DNA of 64,000 nt. It comes from Deinococcus marmoris (lineage in GTDB: Bacteria > Deinococcota > Deinococci > Deinococcales > Deinococcaceae). The stretch covers positions 11,058 through 75,057 of the forward strand of contig NZ_MSTI01000157.1 in the NCBI RefSeq assembly GCF_001949125.1, given 5' to 3'. The notes under the pieces were generated by a model. The model did no database searches. It was given only the letters and a program-made list of their open reading frames with translations, and was not told where the DNA came from. This document shows positions 11,443 to 20,676 of this stretch, piece by piece. A program made the position numbers and the translations under genes. The first letter of the stretch is position 1; the number at the start of each line of letters is the position of its first letter.

Positions 11443-12545
11443 GCGACTTTGAACTGCCCAGCGGCGTCACAATCAAACAGATCAAGGCCATTCCCTACCG
11501 GCTACCGCTGACCTCCGCGCTGGCGTGGGGCGCGCATTCGGCCATGAGCGCCGCCGAGCATGTGCTGGTGCGCGTGACCCTCTCTGACGGCACGGTGGGG
11601 CAGGCCGAGGCCACGCCGCGCCCCACCATCTACGGCGAGACGCCCGCCAGCGTGGGGGCGATCCTGGCCCACCTCTCCCCGGCGCTGAGCGGGCTGGATA
11701 TTGCCGACGAGGACGGCCTGAACCGGGTGCGAAACAGCGTGGCGAACAACCACACGGCGCGCGGCGCGCTGGACATGGCGCTGCACGACGCCCGCGCCCG
11801 CGCCGGGGGAAAAACGCTGTTCGATACGCTGATGGGGCCGAATTCCCGCGTGCGCGTCAGTTTTATCCTGGGTCTGGGCACCCCCGCCGACATGCTGGCC
11901 GAGGCCGAACGGGTGGTGGCGGCGGGCGTGCGCTGCCTGAAGGTCAAGGTGGGCCGCAACCACGCCCGCGATCTGGCGGTCATTTCCGAGTTGCGCCGTA
12001 CCTTCGGCTCTGAGGTGCTGCTGTACGCCGACAGCAACGAGACGCTGACCCCGGAGACCGCTCCCGCCGCCCTGAACGCCATGTGGGAGGTCGGGCTGCT
12101 GTACGTGGAAGAACCGTTGCCGGTGCGCCAACTGCGGGCACGCGCCGACCTGCACGCCCGCAGCCTCCTGCCCATCGTGGCCGACGACAGTTGCTTTACC
12201 CCCGCCGATCTGGAACGCGAACTGGACTTTGGTACCTTCGACGTGCTGAACGTCAAGACCGCCCGCAACGGCTTTACCGACGGCGCGTGGATGCTGCGCG
12301 AGGCGGCCCGGCGCGGCAAACGCGGCATGGTGGGATCGCAGGCCAGCACCGGGCTGGGGACCCTGCACGCCGCCCTGCTCTCCACCCGCGCCGAGGTGAC
12401 CGAGCCGTGCGAACTGAGCTTCGTGCTGAAGTTGCAGGATGATCTGCTGAACCTGCCGATCACCTTCGAGGACGGCTGGCTGGACGTGAATGGTCTGCGC
12501 GAGCATGCGGTGGACCCGCAGAAGCTGGCGCGTTACCGCCTGTAA
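11439..12545 (+). CDS. Enolase-superfamily racemase/epimerase (dipeptide epimerase-like)
   Basis: 368 aa from ATG 11439, which has AGGA six nt upstream and overlaps the preceding TGA. Active-site residues of the muconate-lactonizing/Ala-Glu epimerase subgroup are in place: KVK (168-170) as first base, metal ligands D198 (ADSN), E224/E225 (EEP) and D249/D250, and the second base K273 (VKTARNG). Likely substrates are dipeptides from cell-wall recycling or related acids, but the specificity loop is not readable by eye. o-Succinylbenzoate synthase or N-acylamino-acid racemase are alternatives. Confidence 0.82.
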   Translation: MSDFELPSGVTIKQIKAIPYRLPLTSALAWGAHSAMSAAEHVLVRVTLSDGTVGQAEATPRPTIYGETPASVGAILAHLSPALSGLDIADEDGLNRVRNSVANNHTARGALDMALHDARARAGGKTLFDTLMGPNSRVRVSFILGLGTPADMLAEAERVVAAGVRCLKVKVGRNHARDLAVISELRRTFGSEVLLYADSNETLTPETAPAALNAMWEVGLLYVEEPLPVRQLRARADLHARSLLPIVADDSCFTPADLERELDFGTFDVLNVKTARNGFTDGAWMLREAARRGKRGMVGSQASTGLGTLHAALLSTRAEVTEPCELSFVLKLQDDLLNLPITFEDGWLDVNGLREHAVDPQKLARYRL

Positions 12546-12619
12546 ACCTCTGCCGAACTGCTGGGGGTGACGGGCATACCCCATGCGCCCTGCGCTGTTT
12601 CGCCGGAATTCTATGCAGG

Positions 12620-12651
12620 TGACAGACCTGTCAGAAAACGGCGCGGATAAT
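12620..12651 (+). promoter_or_regulatory. Promoter with a small inverted repeat before the membrane protein gene
   Basis: TGACA-GACC-TGTCA (12620-12633) is followed by a GATAAT -10 (12646-12651) that ends 5 nt before ATG 12657. The inverted repeat overlaps the -35 position, where a repressor could bind. The mRNA would be leaderless. Confidence 0.45.
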
Positions 12652-12656
12652 GAGGC

Positions 12657-12923
12657 ATGGATCAAGGAATGCTCAACGCTCTGGCGCTTCCTCTACTGTT
12701 CAGCATCTGCGGCGGCCTCTACCTGTACCTGCGTTTTCCCGAACGCCGCCCACGCGCCCTGCTGGTCATGACCCTGTTTCAACTGGTGGGAGCCTACGGC
12801 TACGCCACCGCCCCAGAAGAGGGCCTGTTCGGCCTGCTGATCCTGCACGCGGCGGTGGTCTTTGTGCTGCTGGTACGCCACCTGCAAGCGCCCACGCTGC
12901 TGCCGGGCAACATTCCCCAGTAA
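12657..12923 (+). CDS. Small membrane protein (88 aa)
   Basis: Three hydrophobic stretches (about residues 5-24, 34-52 and 58-76) with a RFPERRPRA basic loop between the first two, so probably an inner-membrane protein. No family is recognised. The start is supported by the GATAAT box 5 nt upstream. It stands alone between the epimerase and a non-coding stretch. Confidence 0.65.
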   Translation: MDQGMLNALALPLLFSICGGLYLYLRFPERRPRALLVMTLFQLVGAYGYATAPEEGLFGLLILHAAVVFVLLVRHLQAPTLLPGNIPQ

Positions 12924-13210
12924 TGCAAAATTGAGAGGAACCGAAGACCAATCCAGGCGAGGCTTGCAGAGCTGCGCCGCTGAGAAGTAATCCCATACGG
13001 GTGCTATCTCACGCCGAGCGAAAGAACAGGAAAATACCAACAGGCGACGAGGTTGGCGGCTCCCATCGGAGGCCGCCATTTTTGATGCTCCAGCGCTGTC
13101 GTGCTGGCGTTTAGTGTTGGACGGACTTGAGCCAACACCCGGAAATCCGGGCCGCACAGAGACAGCAATCTCGTCCTGAACAGCCTTCAGAGAAAGTGTC
13201 GCAGACTGAG
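12924..13210. other. Intergenic region with an intrinsic terminator, possible small RNA
   Basis: No credible gene is visible. The segment before the terminator at 13055 has several short complementary pieces but matches no RNA family I know (not tmRNA, SRP RNA, RNase P or a common riboswitch). It may simply be the 3' end of the membrane protein transcript. Confidence 0.35.
13055..13083 (+). terminator. Intrinsic terminator
   Basis: GGCGGC (13055-13060) pairs with GCCGCC (13072-13077), with TCC/GGA extending the stem, followed by ATTTTT. It ends either the small membrane protein transcript or an unannotated RNA. Confidence 0.75.
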
Positions 13211-14428
13211 CTACACCGGCAAAGTCAACGCCTGCCGCCGCGCCGGACGGTACAGCCCCAGATAAATGGCGATCACGCTTCCGCCGTACATCAACAGGGT
13301 CCAGCCGAACAGCACCTGAAAGGCGAGGGTAAACGGCAACTGACCGCGCACCACGCCCGCCAGCACGCTGCTGATGGCCCAGCCCGAATCCCAGGCGATG
13401 ATGTTCAGGGCCGAGTACATTGGGCGGTCATCCTCGTCCAATGAGGACATGGCGTATGCGCCGTACACCGGTCCGGCGGCGTTCATCAGCGCCCCGCGCG
13501 TGAACAGGGCCAGGGTGACCATCCACAGGTGGGGCGCGAAACCCAGCAGGGCCAGAAACGGCAGGCTGCTGGCCTGGACCAGCAAGACCACCTGCAATTG
13601 CCCCAGACGGCGCACCAGCAGCGGCTGAAGCAGCGCAGTGGCCGCCGTCGCCAGACTGGCCCACGCGAACAGTTGGCCCAGGCTGGCGTAATTGATCTGG
13701 AATTTGCCCTCGATAAACACGTTTAGAAACGGAATGGTGGCCCCGGCCCCCAGTCCCACCAGCAGGTTGGGCAAGATCAGCCGGAACATCGCCCGTTTAT
13801 CGCGCACGGCAAAACTGCGCCCGGTCTGGGACGTTTTGCCGCTGGGCTTGAGTTTCAGGGCGGGAAGGAGGCCCAGCAGTTGCAGGAAGGTGGCGACGAG
13901 CAGAGCGGTTCGTAAGGCCCCCAGGCCAGTCGGCTCGGTCTGGGTGAACAGCGCGTAGGCTTCCGGCACGCGCCCGCCGATCAGGTTGCCCACGAAGCCC
14001 GCGCCGGTCATCAGGGCGCTCTGGACGCTGAACAGGGTGACGCGGCTGCTGTCGTCGCTGTTGTTCGCCATAAAGGGCGATCCGGCCACCATGATCAGCG
14101 CCGAGCCTGCGCCCTGCACCAGCGCGCCTATGACGATGCCGAGTGGCCCACCTGCCAGCGCCAGGATCAGCGTGCCCAGGAGGCTCAGGGCCACCCCGAT
14201 CTTGATGGTGTGCGCGTTGCTGATGCGGCGGGCCAGCGCCACGGCGGGCAGGCTCAGGAACACCAGCGTCAGCGCGGGCAGCGCGTTCATGATGCCCTGC
14301 CACTCCGGCCCCAGCCCCAGCGCCCGCAGGTAGAAGTTCAGGAACAGGGCCAGAAACGCCTGTGCCAGTCCAAAGGAAAAAGAGGTGGTCAGGAACAGCC
14401 AGACCTGTGGCGAAAAGCGCCAGGTCAT
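13211..14428 (-). CDS. MFS transporter
   Basis: 405-aa major facilitator with about 12 hydrophobic segments split by a central loop rich in K/R (LKLKPSGKTSQTGRSFAVRDKR). ALARRISNAHTIKIG sits in the loop 2-3 position of the family. Substrate unknown; drug or metabolite efflux is the usual guess. A GGAGT ribosome site precedes ATG 14428. A gap of about 200 bp separates it from nth. Confidence 0.85.
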   Translation of the reverse strand: MTWRFSPQVWLFLTTSFSFGLAQAFLALFLNFYLRALGLGPEWQGIMNALPALTLVFLSLPAVALARRISNAHTIKIGVALSLLGTLILALAGGPLGIVIGALVQGAGSALIMVAGSPFMANNSDDSSRVTLFSVQSALMTGAGFVGNLIGGRVPEAYALFTQTEPTGLGALRTALLVATFLQLLGLLPALKLKPSGKTSQTGRSFAVRDKRAMFRLILPNLLVGLGAGATIPFLNVFIEGKFQINYASLGQLFAWASLATAATALLQPLLVRRLGQLQVVLLVQASSLPFLALLGFAPHLWMVTLALFTRGALMNAAGPVYGAYAMSSLDEDDRPMYSALNIIAWDSGWAISSVLAGVVRGQLPFTLAFQVLFGWTLLMYGGSVIAIYLGLYRPARRQALTLPV

Positions 14429-14629
14429 ACGGACTCCGATTGAAAAGTGTTGAAAACACCTGGAAATCCGAGCGGGCGTCCAAGCGTCCTCATGGGCGCT
14501 GTTCTGGGCAAGACAGTGAGAAGGAGAAAAACGGGTTCCGGGCGTGGAGTGCAGGAATCGGCGCTGTCCCGATTTCTGCGCGAAACAGACGGAATCTGTA
14601 TCACAGGCGGCCCCGTGAGGCGTCGTTGC

Positions 14630-15319
14630 TCAACCCTCCACCCCCACCTTCGGGCAGAACGCTGCCATCTCGCACACCGCGCACTGCGGGTTGCGGGCCA
14701 TGCACACGCGCCGCCCGTGCAGGATCAGCGCGTGGTGCAGGAAGATCCAGCGTTCACGCGGAAACAGTTTTTGCAGGTCCAGTTCCACCTTGTCGGGGTT
14801 GGTCTGCGTGCTGAGGCCCAGTCGGCGCGCGAGGCGGCCCACATGGGTATCCACCGCGATGGCCGGATAGCCGTAAGCGTTGCTGAGGACCACGTTGGCG
14901 GTCTTGCGCCCCGCGCCGGGCAGGGCCACCACGTCCTCAAAATCGTTGGGCACCTCGCCGCCATGCCGCTCGATCATCAACCGCGCCAGCGCCGCCAGAT
15001 TGCGCGCCTTGCCCCGGTACAGGCCGATGCGCCGGATGAACGGCTCGATGTCTTCCGCAGATGCCTGACTCATGGCCTGGGCGTCCGGGTACTGCTCAAA
15101 GAGGGCGGGCGTGGCGGCATTCACGCTGACATCGGTGGCCTGGGCGCTCAGGACGGTGGCGACGAGCAGCTCGAAGGGTGTACTGAACTCCAGTTCGGTG
15201 CGGGCGTCGGGGTACAGGTGTTCCAATGCCAAGAGGACCTGTGGAGCGCGCGCCCCGGCCCCCCTTGGCAGGCGAACTGAGCCGCGCCCAGCGGGTTTTT
15301 TGGGGGCAGAGGAAGTCAC
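14630..15319 (-). CDS. nth: Endonuclease III
   Basis: DNA N-glycosylase/AP lyase for oxidised pyrimidines in base-excision repair. 229 aa from GTG 15319. The HhH motif LPGAGRKTANVV has the catalytic Lys139, and VDTHVGR holds the catalytic Asp157. The [4Fe-4S] cluster cysteines are C206, C213, C216 and C222 in the canonical C-x6-C-x2-C-x5-C spacing. Deinococcus genomes often carry several Nth paralogues, so this may be one of them. A TAGTTT box ends 6 nt before the GTG. Confidence 0.95.
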   Translation of the reverse strand: MTSSAPKKPAGRGSVRLPRGAGARAPQVLLALEHLYPDARTELEFSTPFELLVATVLSAQATDVSVNAATPALFEQYPDAQAMSQASAEDIEPFIRRIGLYRGKARNLAALARLMIERHGGEVPNDFEDVVALPGAGRKTANVVLSNAYGYPAIAVDTHVGRLARRLGLSTQTNPDKVELDLQKLFPRERWIFLHHALILHGRRVCMARNPQCAVCEMAAFCPKVGVEG

Positions 15320-15325
15320 GCTTTC

Positions 15326-15331
15326 AAACTA
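15326..15331 (-). promoter_or_regulatory. -10 box of nth, probably leaderless
   Basis: TAGTTT on the minus strand, six nt before the GTG start. No Shine-Dalgarno sequence is present, which supports initiation on a leaderless mRNA. Confidence 0.5.
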
Positions 15332-15402
15332 GCGCCTCAGGCCGTGAATCGTCCGCCCGGAACGGACGCAACCTTTCTTCTGCCCGCCTCGTACAGTGGG
15401 GC

Positions 15403-15624
15403 ATGAGAGTCGTCTCCCTGATCTTCGGCATCCTGGCTGCACTGGGCCTGTTGCTGGGCTTCCTGCCGTTCTTTGGCTGGCTCAACTGGATTTTTGTGCT
15501 GCCGCCCGCCGTGCTGGGCCTGATCTTCGGAGCCATGAGCCGGGACCGGGGCGCGGTGACGCTGAGCGCCGTCGTGGCCGTGCTGGGCGCGCTGCGGCTG
15601 ATGCTGGGCGGCGGCGTGATCTGA
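15403..15624 (+). CDS. Small membrane protein (73 aa)
   Basis: Two or three hydrophobic helices (about 3-22, 26-45, 52-69) with a conserved-looking SRDRGAVTLS loop; resembles many short DUF-type inner-membrane proteins. TACAGT ends 5 nt before ATG 15403, indicating a leaderless start. No function assigned. Confidence 0.65.
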   Translation: MRVVSLIFGILAALGLLLGFLPFFGWLNWIFVLPPAVLGLIFGAMSRDRGAVTLSAVVAVLGALRLMLGGGVI

Positions 15625-15730
15625 AAAAAGGTCCACTTATACTGGACAGTTGGTTGGTTTTTTACTTTCCGGGAAACTTGACTGGGTGACTGTTAGGACC
15701 CCTCACTTTTAAGCCTTAGACTTGAGCTGA

Positions 15731-17398
15731 ATGCAGAGCGCACCTCCCAGCCCCGTGAATGCGGATCAAATTGACCTTCGACAGGTTTTCGGCACCCTCA
15801 GGCGGTACGCGCCGCTGCTGATCCTGACCCCGCTGGTGGTGGCGGGCGGGACGTATCTGCTGTCCAGTCGGCAGGCCCCGGTGTACGAGTCCAGTGCCAG
15901 CATCATCGCGGTGGACAGCAATGCCCAGAACTCGCTGATCAACAACACGCTGGTTACGGCCCCGCCGCTGCCACAGGGCGCAGTGGAGCAGGTGCTGCAC
16001 AGCCGCAATCTGGTGGCCACCATCATCGGACGGCTGGAAAAGAGCAATTTACCGCCGGAGATCATCCGCAAGATGCGCGCGGACCTGAGCAAGGAACTCT
16101 CGGCCAACGTCTTCAAGCGCCTGACTGTACTCGCCCGCCTGGACACCCAGCAGCGCGGCGTGTACGAGATCCAGGCGCAGGCCGAGACCCCCGCAGCGGC
16201 CATGCAACTGGCTCAGGACGGGGTGGCCGCATTGCTGGACTGGGACAATGCCCGCGCCAAGCAGAGCGTGACCCGCTCGCGCCAGAGCCTGCAAGGGCAG
16301 CTCCAGAATCTGACGGCGCGCATTGATTCTATTCAGGACCCGCTGGAACGCCAGAGTCTGGTGGCAGCGCGCGGCCAGGTGCTGCAAAACCTGTCGCAGA
16401 TGGCGGTGCTGGAAACGGCAGCCACCGGCACGCTGATTCCGGTGGCAGATGCAGTGGCCCCCAACCGGGCCGTCTCACCGCGCCCACTGCGCAATGCGGC
16501 TCTGGCCGGACTGCTGGCGCTGTTCCTGGCCACAGGTGTGGTGCTGCTGAGCGACAGCCTGCGCCGCCGGGTCAACGGCACCGAGGATCTGCTGCCGCTG
16601 GGCCTGCCGGTGCTGGCGCAGTTGCCGCTGGTGCGCCGCCGCAATCTTGCACAGGGTTTTCTGCCCGCCAGCCACAGCGGCCCGCTGTACGAGAGCATCG
16701 GCTTCCTGCGAATTAACGTCATGTCCATGCTGGGCGAGGGCACCCACCGCCGTCTGGTCATTTCCAGCTCCTATCCCGGCGAGGGCAAGAGTTCGATGAC
16801 GGCGGCGCTGGCCGAGAGCCTGGGCGCGGCTGGACAGAAGGTGCTGGTCATTGACGCGGACTTGCGCCGTCCCACCCAGCTCAAGGTCTGGGCACCGGAC
16901 CGGATTGGCACCCACCCCCTGTCCAGCACCGACGCCAGCCTGCCGCCCGCCAATACTGTGACTGAAATGTTCCTGCGCCCGAACGCCGCCCACGCCACAC
17001 GTGTCGCAACCAATGTGGACCTACTTCCTGCCGGGCCACCTCACCGTGGAGACGGCGCGGGCAGCATCCTGAACCAGCCCGCCTTCCGCACATATCTGGA
17101 CCGCTGGGCGCAGGGCTACGATTACGTGCTGATCGATACCCCGCCCATGCTAGGCCTGCCCGATACACTGGCCGTGGCCCCCTACACCGATGGTGTGATT
17201 CTGGTGGTAGAGGGCGGTAAGACCCGCCTGAACGATGTGGAGCGCAGCCTGCAAAACGCGCGCGTGGCCAACGTGACCATGCTGGGCATCGTGCTGAACA
17301 AGATCGCCCGGACCAACGACTCGTATTACGCTTACGCCTATGGCACGGCAGACCAGAAAGCGGACGCGGCCCCCGTATTGCCCACAGGCCGGGGCTGA
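15731..17398 (+). CDS. Polysaccharide co-polymerase fused to bacterial tyrosine kinase (Wzz/BY-kinase)
   Basis: 555-aa inner-membrane protein controlling exopolysaccharide chain assembly. A Wzz-type N-terminal domain has TM1 at about residues 28-47 and TM2 near 255-275 around a periplasmic loop. The cytoplasmic BY-kinase domain follows: Walker A SSYPGEGKSS (about 345), Walker A' VLVIDADLRRP (about 371) and Walker B YVLIDTPP (about 465). The C-terminal tyrosine cluster NDSYYAYAYG is the autophosphorylation site. The single-chain form is complete. It is followed by a terminator and an O-antigen ligase-like gene, which fits an exopolysaccharide locus, though no glycosyltransferases are nearby. 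A possible -10 TAGACT lies 8 nt before ATG 15731. Confidence 0.9.
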   Translation: MQSAPPSPVNADQIDLRQVFGTLRRYAPLLILTPLVVAGGTYLLSSRQAPVYESSASIIAVDSNAQNSLINNTLVTAPPLPQGAVEQVLHSRNLVATIIGRLEKSNLPPEIIRKMRADLSKELSANVFKRLTVLARLDTQQRGVYEIQAQAETPAAAMQLAQDGVAALLDWDNARAKQSVTRSRQSLQGQLQNLTARIDSIQDPLERQSLVAARGQVLQNLSQMAVLETAATGTLIPVADAVAPNRAVSPRPLRNAALAGLLALFLATGVVLLSDSLRRRVNGTEDLLPLGLPVLAQLPLVRRRNLAQGFLPASHSGPLYESIGFLRINVMSMLGEGTHRRLVISSSYPGEGKSSMTAALAESLGAAGQKVLVIDADLRRPTQLKVWAPDRIGTHPLSSTDASLPPANTVTEMFLRPNAAHATRVATNVDLLPAGPPHRGDGAGSILNQPAFRTYLDRWAQGYDYVLIDTPPMLGLPDTLAVAPYTDGVILVVEGGKTRLNDVERSLQNARVANVTMLGIVLNKIARTNDSYYAYAYGTADQKADAAPVLPTGRG

Positions 17399-17434
17399 GC
17401 GGCCACGGGGCGCAAATCAATCGCCGGGAACTTG

Positions 17435-17462
17435 AGGGGAAGAGATGATCTCTTCCTCTTTT
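17435..17462 (+). terminator. Intrinsic terminator between kinase and O-antigen ligase genes
   Basis: GGAAGAG (17438-17444) pairs perfectly with CTCTTCC (17450-17456) around ATGAT; further pairs, partly G-T, extend the stem, and TCTTTT follows. The ATG in the loop begins an 18-codon reading frame that overlaps the next gene's start, so this could be an attenuator rather than a plain terminator. Confidence 0.7.
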
Positions 17463-17490
17463 GCACGTTTCCGCCCCGCTCCAGCCTTCC

Positions 17491-19056
17491 ATGACGACTG
17501 AAGACACCACGACCCAGCCCCAGCCCGTCGCCCCGACCCGGCTCTGGATTCGCGTGTGGCTGGCGCTGCTGGCCCCACTGTATTTCTTCGCACCTGTGGC
17601 GGTATTTGCCCTGCCCGCACTGCGCCGTCTGCCCCGCCTGGTGTGGTGGGTGCTGGGGTTTTACGCTGTGACCCAGCAACTTCCGGCGCTGCTGACCCCG
17701 GAACCGCTGATCAACTCCGGGCTGGCGCTGACACGCACGCTGCTGATGTTCGGGTTTATGGCGCTGGGCACGTCCCTGAACAGCACCCGCCAACTGGCCC
17801 CGCTGGGCGTGGGGCTGGCGGTGGTGTACGTCACGGCACTGGGCCTGACAGGTATCGATGGCCTCAACCCCCTGAGCCAGCGCCTGGGCCACCCCTATAT
17901 GACCCCCATCACGCTGGGACTGGCCGGGGCGGCAGGGATCTGGATGGCGCTGTTCGCCGGGGGAAAATTGTGGTGGCGCGTGCCGCTAGGGACGGTGGCG
18001 CTGGGCATTCTGTTGCTGTCGGGCAGCCGGGGACCGCTGCTGGCGGCGCTGCTGGGCACGGCGCTGGGCTTCGCGGTGCGCCAGAGCCGCCGGGTGGCGC
18101 TGGGTATCCTGGCTGGGGCGGCGCTGCTGGCCGGAGGCTTTTACGCTGGTACCCGGCTGGATCTGCCCGCCATCAACCGGCTGAGCAACTCGGATACCTC
18201 CGGGCGCGATCTGGTCTGGAACAACGCCCTGTCGGTGATCCGCAGCGAGCCGATCAGCGGCGTGGGCAGCTACCGTCTGGGCGCGCGGCTGTCCCCGCCC
18301 GGCGAGAAATGCACGCTGTGGCCCGCCCCAGACGGCACCCTGGCCCCCTGTCCGGCCTGGATAGACCGCCTGGGCCAGCCGTGGTTGATCGCCCACAACG
18401 TCACCCTGCAACAACTGGCCGAGACTGGGCCGCTGGGCCTGCTGGGCCTGTTCGTGCTGCTGGGCGTGGGCGTGGCGGCAGCGTGGCGACAGCGCGATCC
18501 GCTGGGCATCGCGGTCCTCGCGGGCCTGCTGGTGGCCACCGCCAACGACAACACCCTGATCGTCCCCGGTCCCTTTGTGGGCGAGCTGTTCTGGGTCACC
18601 ATAGGCTCCGTGCTGGCGCGCATGCCACAGCGTTCTCCCGCCGTGGGCTGGGCCGGGGGCGCGGCAGCGGCGGGATTGCTGGCTGCCCTCTCGTTTCCGC
18701 TGCTGGTGGGGGCGCTGCGGCCCGCGCCCGCGATCAAAGCCTCGCTGGACGCCCTGATCGCCCCGCGAAACGTTCAGGACACCCAGAACTATCAGGCGTT
18801 CGTGCGACTGAACCTGCCGCCCGGCCCCTACCGCGTGTCCCTGCGGGCCTGCCAGAGCAGTTGCTCCACCATCATCACGCTGCCGGTCACCGCCCCCGCC
18901 AGCGGACCCACGGCCCTGCTCAAGCTGAGCGGCAACCTGTATGACGCGGCAACGCAACGCGTGGAATTGCTAGTTTATCCGGGCGAAGGCTCGGTGCGTC
19001 CGCAGCCGCTGGCGCAGACCTCGTGGACAGTGACGCGCACGGCGAAATCACCCTGA
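17491..19056 (+). CDS. O-antigen ligase/polymerase-like membrane protein
   Basis: 521-aa polytopic membrane protein with about 10-12 hydrophobic segments. The LSGSRGPLLAALLG motif and the long periplasmic loop with GVGSYRLGARL, followed by AHNVTLQQLAETGPLGLLGL, are typical of the Wzy_C/RfaL family that polymerises or ligates surface polysaccharide. A soluble C-terminal domain follows (from about residue 415). Start ATG 17491 lacks a clear ribosome site; TTG 17461 or coupling to the 18-codon frame from 17445 are alternatives. The neighbouring Wzz/BY-kinase supports a polysaccharide role. Confidence 0.83.
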   Translation: MTTEDTTTQPQPVAPTRLWIRVWLALLAPLYFFAPVAVFALPALRRLPRLVWWVLGFYAVTQQLPALLTPEPLINSGLALTRTLLMFGFMALGTSLNSTRQLAPLGVGLAVVYVTALGLTGIDGLNPLSQRLGHPYMTPITLGLAGAAGIWMALFAGGKLWWRVPLGTVALGILLLSGSRGPLLAALLGTALGFAVRQSRRVALGILAGAALLAGGFYAGTRLDLPAINRLSNSDTSGRDLVWNNALSVIRSEPISGVGSYRLGARLSPPGEKCTLWPAPDGTLAPCPAWIDRLGQPWLIAHNVTLQQLAETGPLGLLGLFVLLGVGVAAAWRQRDPLGIAVLAGLLVATANDNTLIVPGPFVGELFWVTIGSVLARMPQRSPAVGWAGGAAAAGLLAALSFPLLVGALRPAPAIKASLDALIAPRNVQDTQNYQAFVRLNLPPGPYRVSLRACQSSCSTIITLPVTAPASGPTALLKLSGNLYDAATQRVELLVYPGEGSVRPQPLAQTSWTVTRTAKSP

Positions 19057-19295
19057 ACAGCAGGGGTTGACCATCAATGGTTCGGACGTTCTCGGCAACG
19101 ACTTGGGGGCGAGACCCGAAACGCACTTCTCCGTCCCTAGTCAACTGGCAGATGGACAGAGCCGCGCCTCAGCTCAGCCTTGATCGGCTCAGAGACTTCA
19201 GGGCCGTCGCCACAAAAGGCGAGGCCGCCATTTCCTTGCCGTGCCACACGTCGCCTGCAACCTGCTACGGCTTCTGGGTTTTGATCAGACGGACC
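19057..19295. other. Intergenic region without recognisable gene
   Basis: About 240 bp between convergent genes. I see only short imperfect inverted repeats (AGCC..GGCT near 19180, GGCG..CGCC near 19220) and no T-tract terminator. Confidence 0.5.
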
Positions 19296-20672
19296 CTAGC
19301 GCAATGCGGCGCGCACGGCGGCGGCGGCGTCCAGCACGGGCAGGCCGCTGGAACGGTTGACATTCGCCAGCAGAAGGGTGCGGGTCTGTTCCGCGCTCAG
19401 ACCGGGGTTTGCGCCGCGCATCAGGGCCACGACGCCGCTGACCAGCGGGGCGGAGAAACTGGTGCCCGCCTCCAGCCCATAGCCGCCGCCAGATGCCAGC
19501 ACAGGAATGTCCAGTTCCGGCGTGCTGCCCGGACAGATGCCGCCTACCCCACCCGGCGCGACGATGTCCAGCACGCGGGGATGCTGGGCATTTGGGCGGG
19601 CACTGTAGCAGGCCAGTGCGTTGTCGCTACTACCTAGCGCCCCGACGGCGATCACGTCCGGGTGGCTGGCCGGGTAATAGACCCCTTCACTGGCCGAGTT
19701 GCCCGCCGCCGCGACGATCACCGCCGTTTTTGCCGCCGCCGTGAGGGCCGCATCCAGCACCGCGTCCTCGATTCCCGGCGCACCCAGACTGATGTTGATG
19801 ACTCTGGCTCCCTGCTGAACGGCGTAGTTCAGTCCGGCAGTCAGGTCCGCTGTGCTGCCATTGCCGCTGCTGTCCAGCACCTCGATCCCCATGACTGGCC
19901 CGCTCCAGACCACGCCCGCGAGGCCCACGCCGTTGTTGGTCCTCGCGCCGATCAGACCCGTGACCTCGGTGCCGTGTTCGCTGGCCGTGACCTCACCCGT
20001 AGCGGGGCCAGCCGCCAGACAGGACACCCCGGCTTCCAGGCGGCCCTGCAATTCGGGATGGCTGCGGTCCGGGGCCGAGTCCAGCACGGCGATCCTGGCC
20101 CCCAGCGGCGTTTTGCCCGCCGCCGTCAGTGCGTCCCAGGCCGCCGGAACGCGGGCGCGCACCAGATAGTTCTGGAACACGTTGACGCCTCCCACCTTCA
20201 GGCCTGCGTTGCCCGGAAAGGCGGGATCGTTCGGCAGGGCCAGCGCCCGGTACACGTAGTTGGGCTGGGTCCGCAGACCCGCCGCCCCCAGGCGCTGCGC
20301 GAAGGCCCGGTCATCCTCGCCCGCCGGAGTCCGCGCCAGTTGCACGCCGGGCACCACGGCCTGCGTCTGCACGCCGGACAGCGCGCTGAGGGCCTGGGCA
20401 CTCAGGTTCGTGGCAGCGCCGCCCTGCAAGATCAGCACCTGTCCCGGCACATGCGCGGCGCTCCAGTCGGACGTGGCCTGTGGCCAGCTCAGGGGCGCGG
20501 CCTCCAGTGAAGCTGCGCCCACCCCGGCGGCCCCCAGGGTGCGGCAGGCTGCCGGGGTGGGCGGCTCAACCGGGTCTGGCCTGGGCATCGGCTCCGGCGT
20601 GACCGGCTGGTCCAGACAGGCGGTCAGAAGCAGCGGCAACAGCAGGGCGGACATCAGCACACGGCGGGGCAT
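19296..20672 (-). CDS. Subtilisin-like serine protease, lipoprotein (S8)
   Basis: 458-aa exported protease. The N-terminus carries a lipobox (LLTAC, Cys19) followed by a Pro-rich linker (PEPMPRPDPVEPPTP). The catalytic triad is intact: Asp in IAVLDSAPDRSHPEL (about residue 195), His in EHGTEVTGLIG (about 230) and Ser in GTSFSAPLVSG (about 402), with the oxyanion Asn in VAAAGNSASEG. A prodomain-like region (residues about 55-150) ends near NYVYRAL. Probably anchored on the outer face of a membrane. TACCCT ends 6 nt before ATG 20672. Confidence 0.92.
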   Translation of the reverse strand: MPRRVLMSALLLPLLLTACLDQPVTPEPMPRPDPVEPPTPAACRTLGAAGVGAASLEAAPLSWPQATSDWSAAHVPGQVLILQGGAATNLSAQALSALSGVQTQAVVPGVQLARTPAGEDDRAFAQRLGAAGLRTQPNYVYRALALPNDPAFPGNAGLKVGGVNVFQNYLVRARVPAAWDALTAAGKTPLGARIAVLDSAPDRSHPELQGRLEAGVSCLAAGPATGEVTASEHGTEVTGLIGARTNNGVGLAGVVWSGPVMGIEVLDSSGNGSTADLTAGLNYAVQQGARVINISLGAPGIEDAVLDAALTAAAKTAVIVAAAGNSASEGVYYPASHPDVIAVGALGSSDNALACYSARPNAQHPRVLDIVAPGGVGGICPGSTPELDIPVLASGGGYGLEAGTSFSAPLVSGVVALMRGANPGLSAEQTRTLLLANVNRSSGLPVLDAAAAVRAALR

Positions 20673-20676
20673 GATT

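Noticed and set aside
12693..13157. Minus-strand reading frame across the small membrane gene and terminator
   Set aside because: No ribosome site or -10 box, composition typical of the antisense frame of a GC-rich gene, and it overlaps the terminator at 13055.
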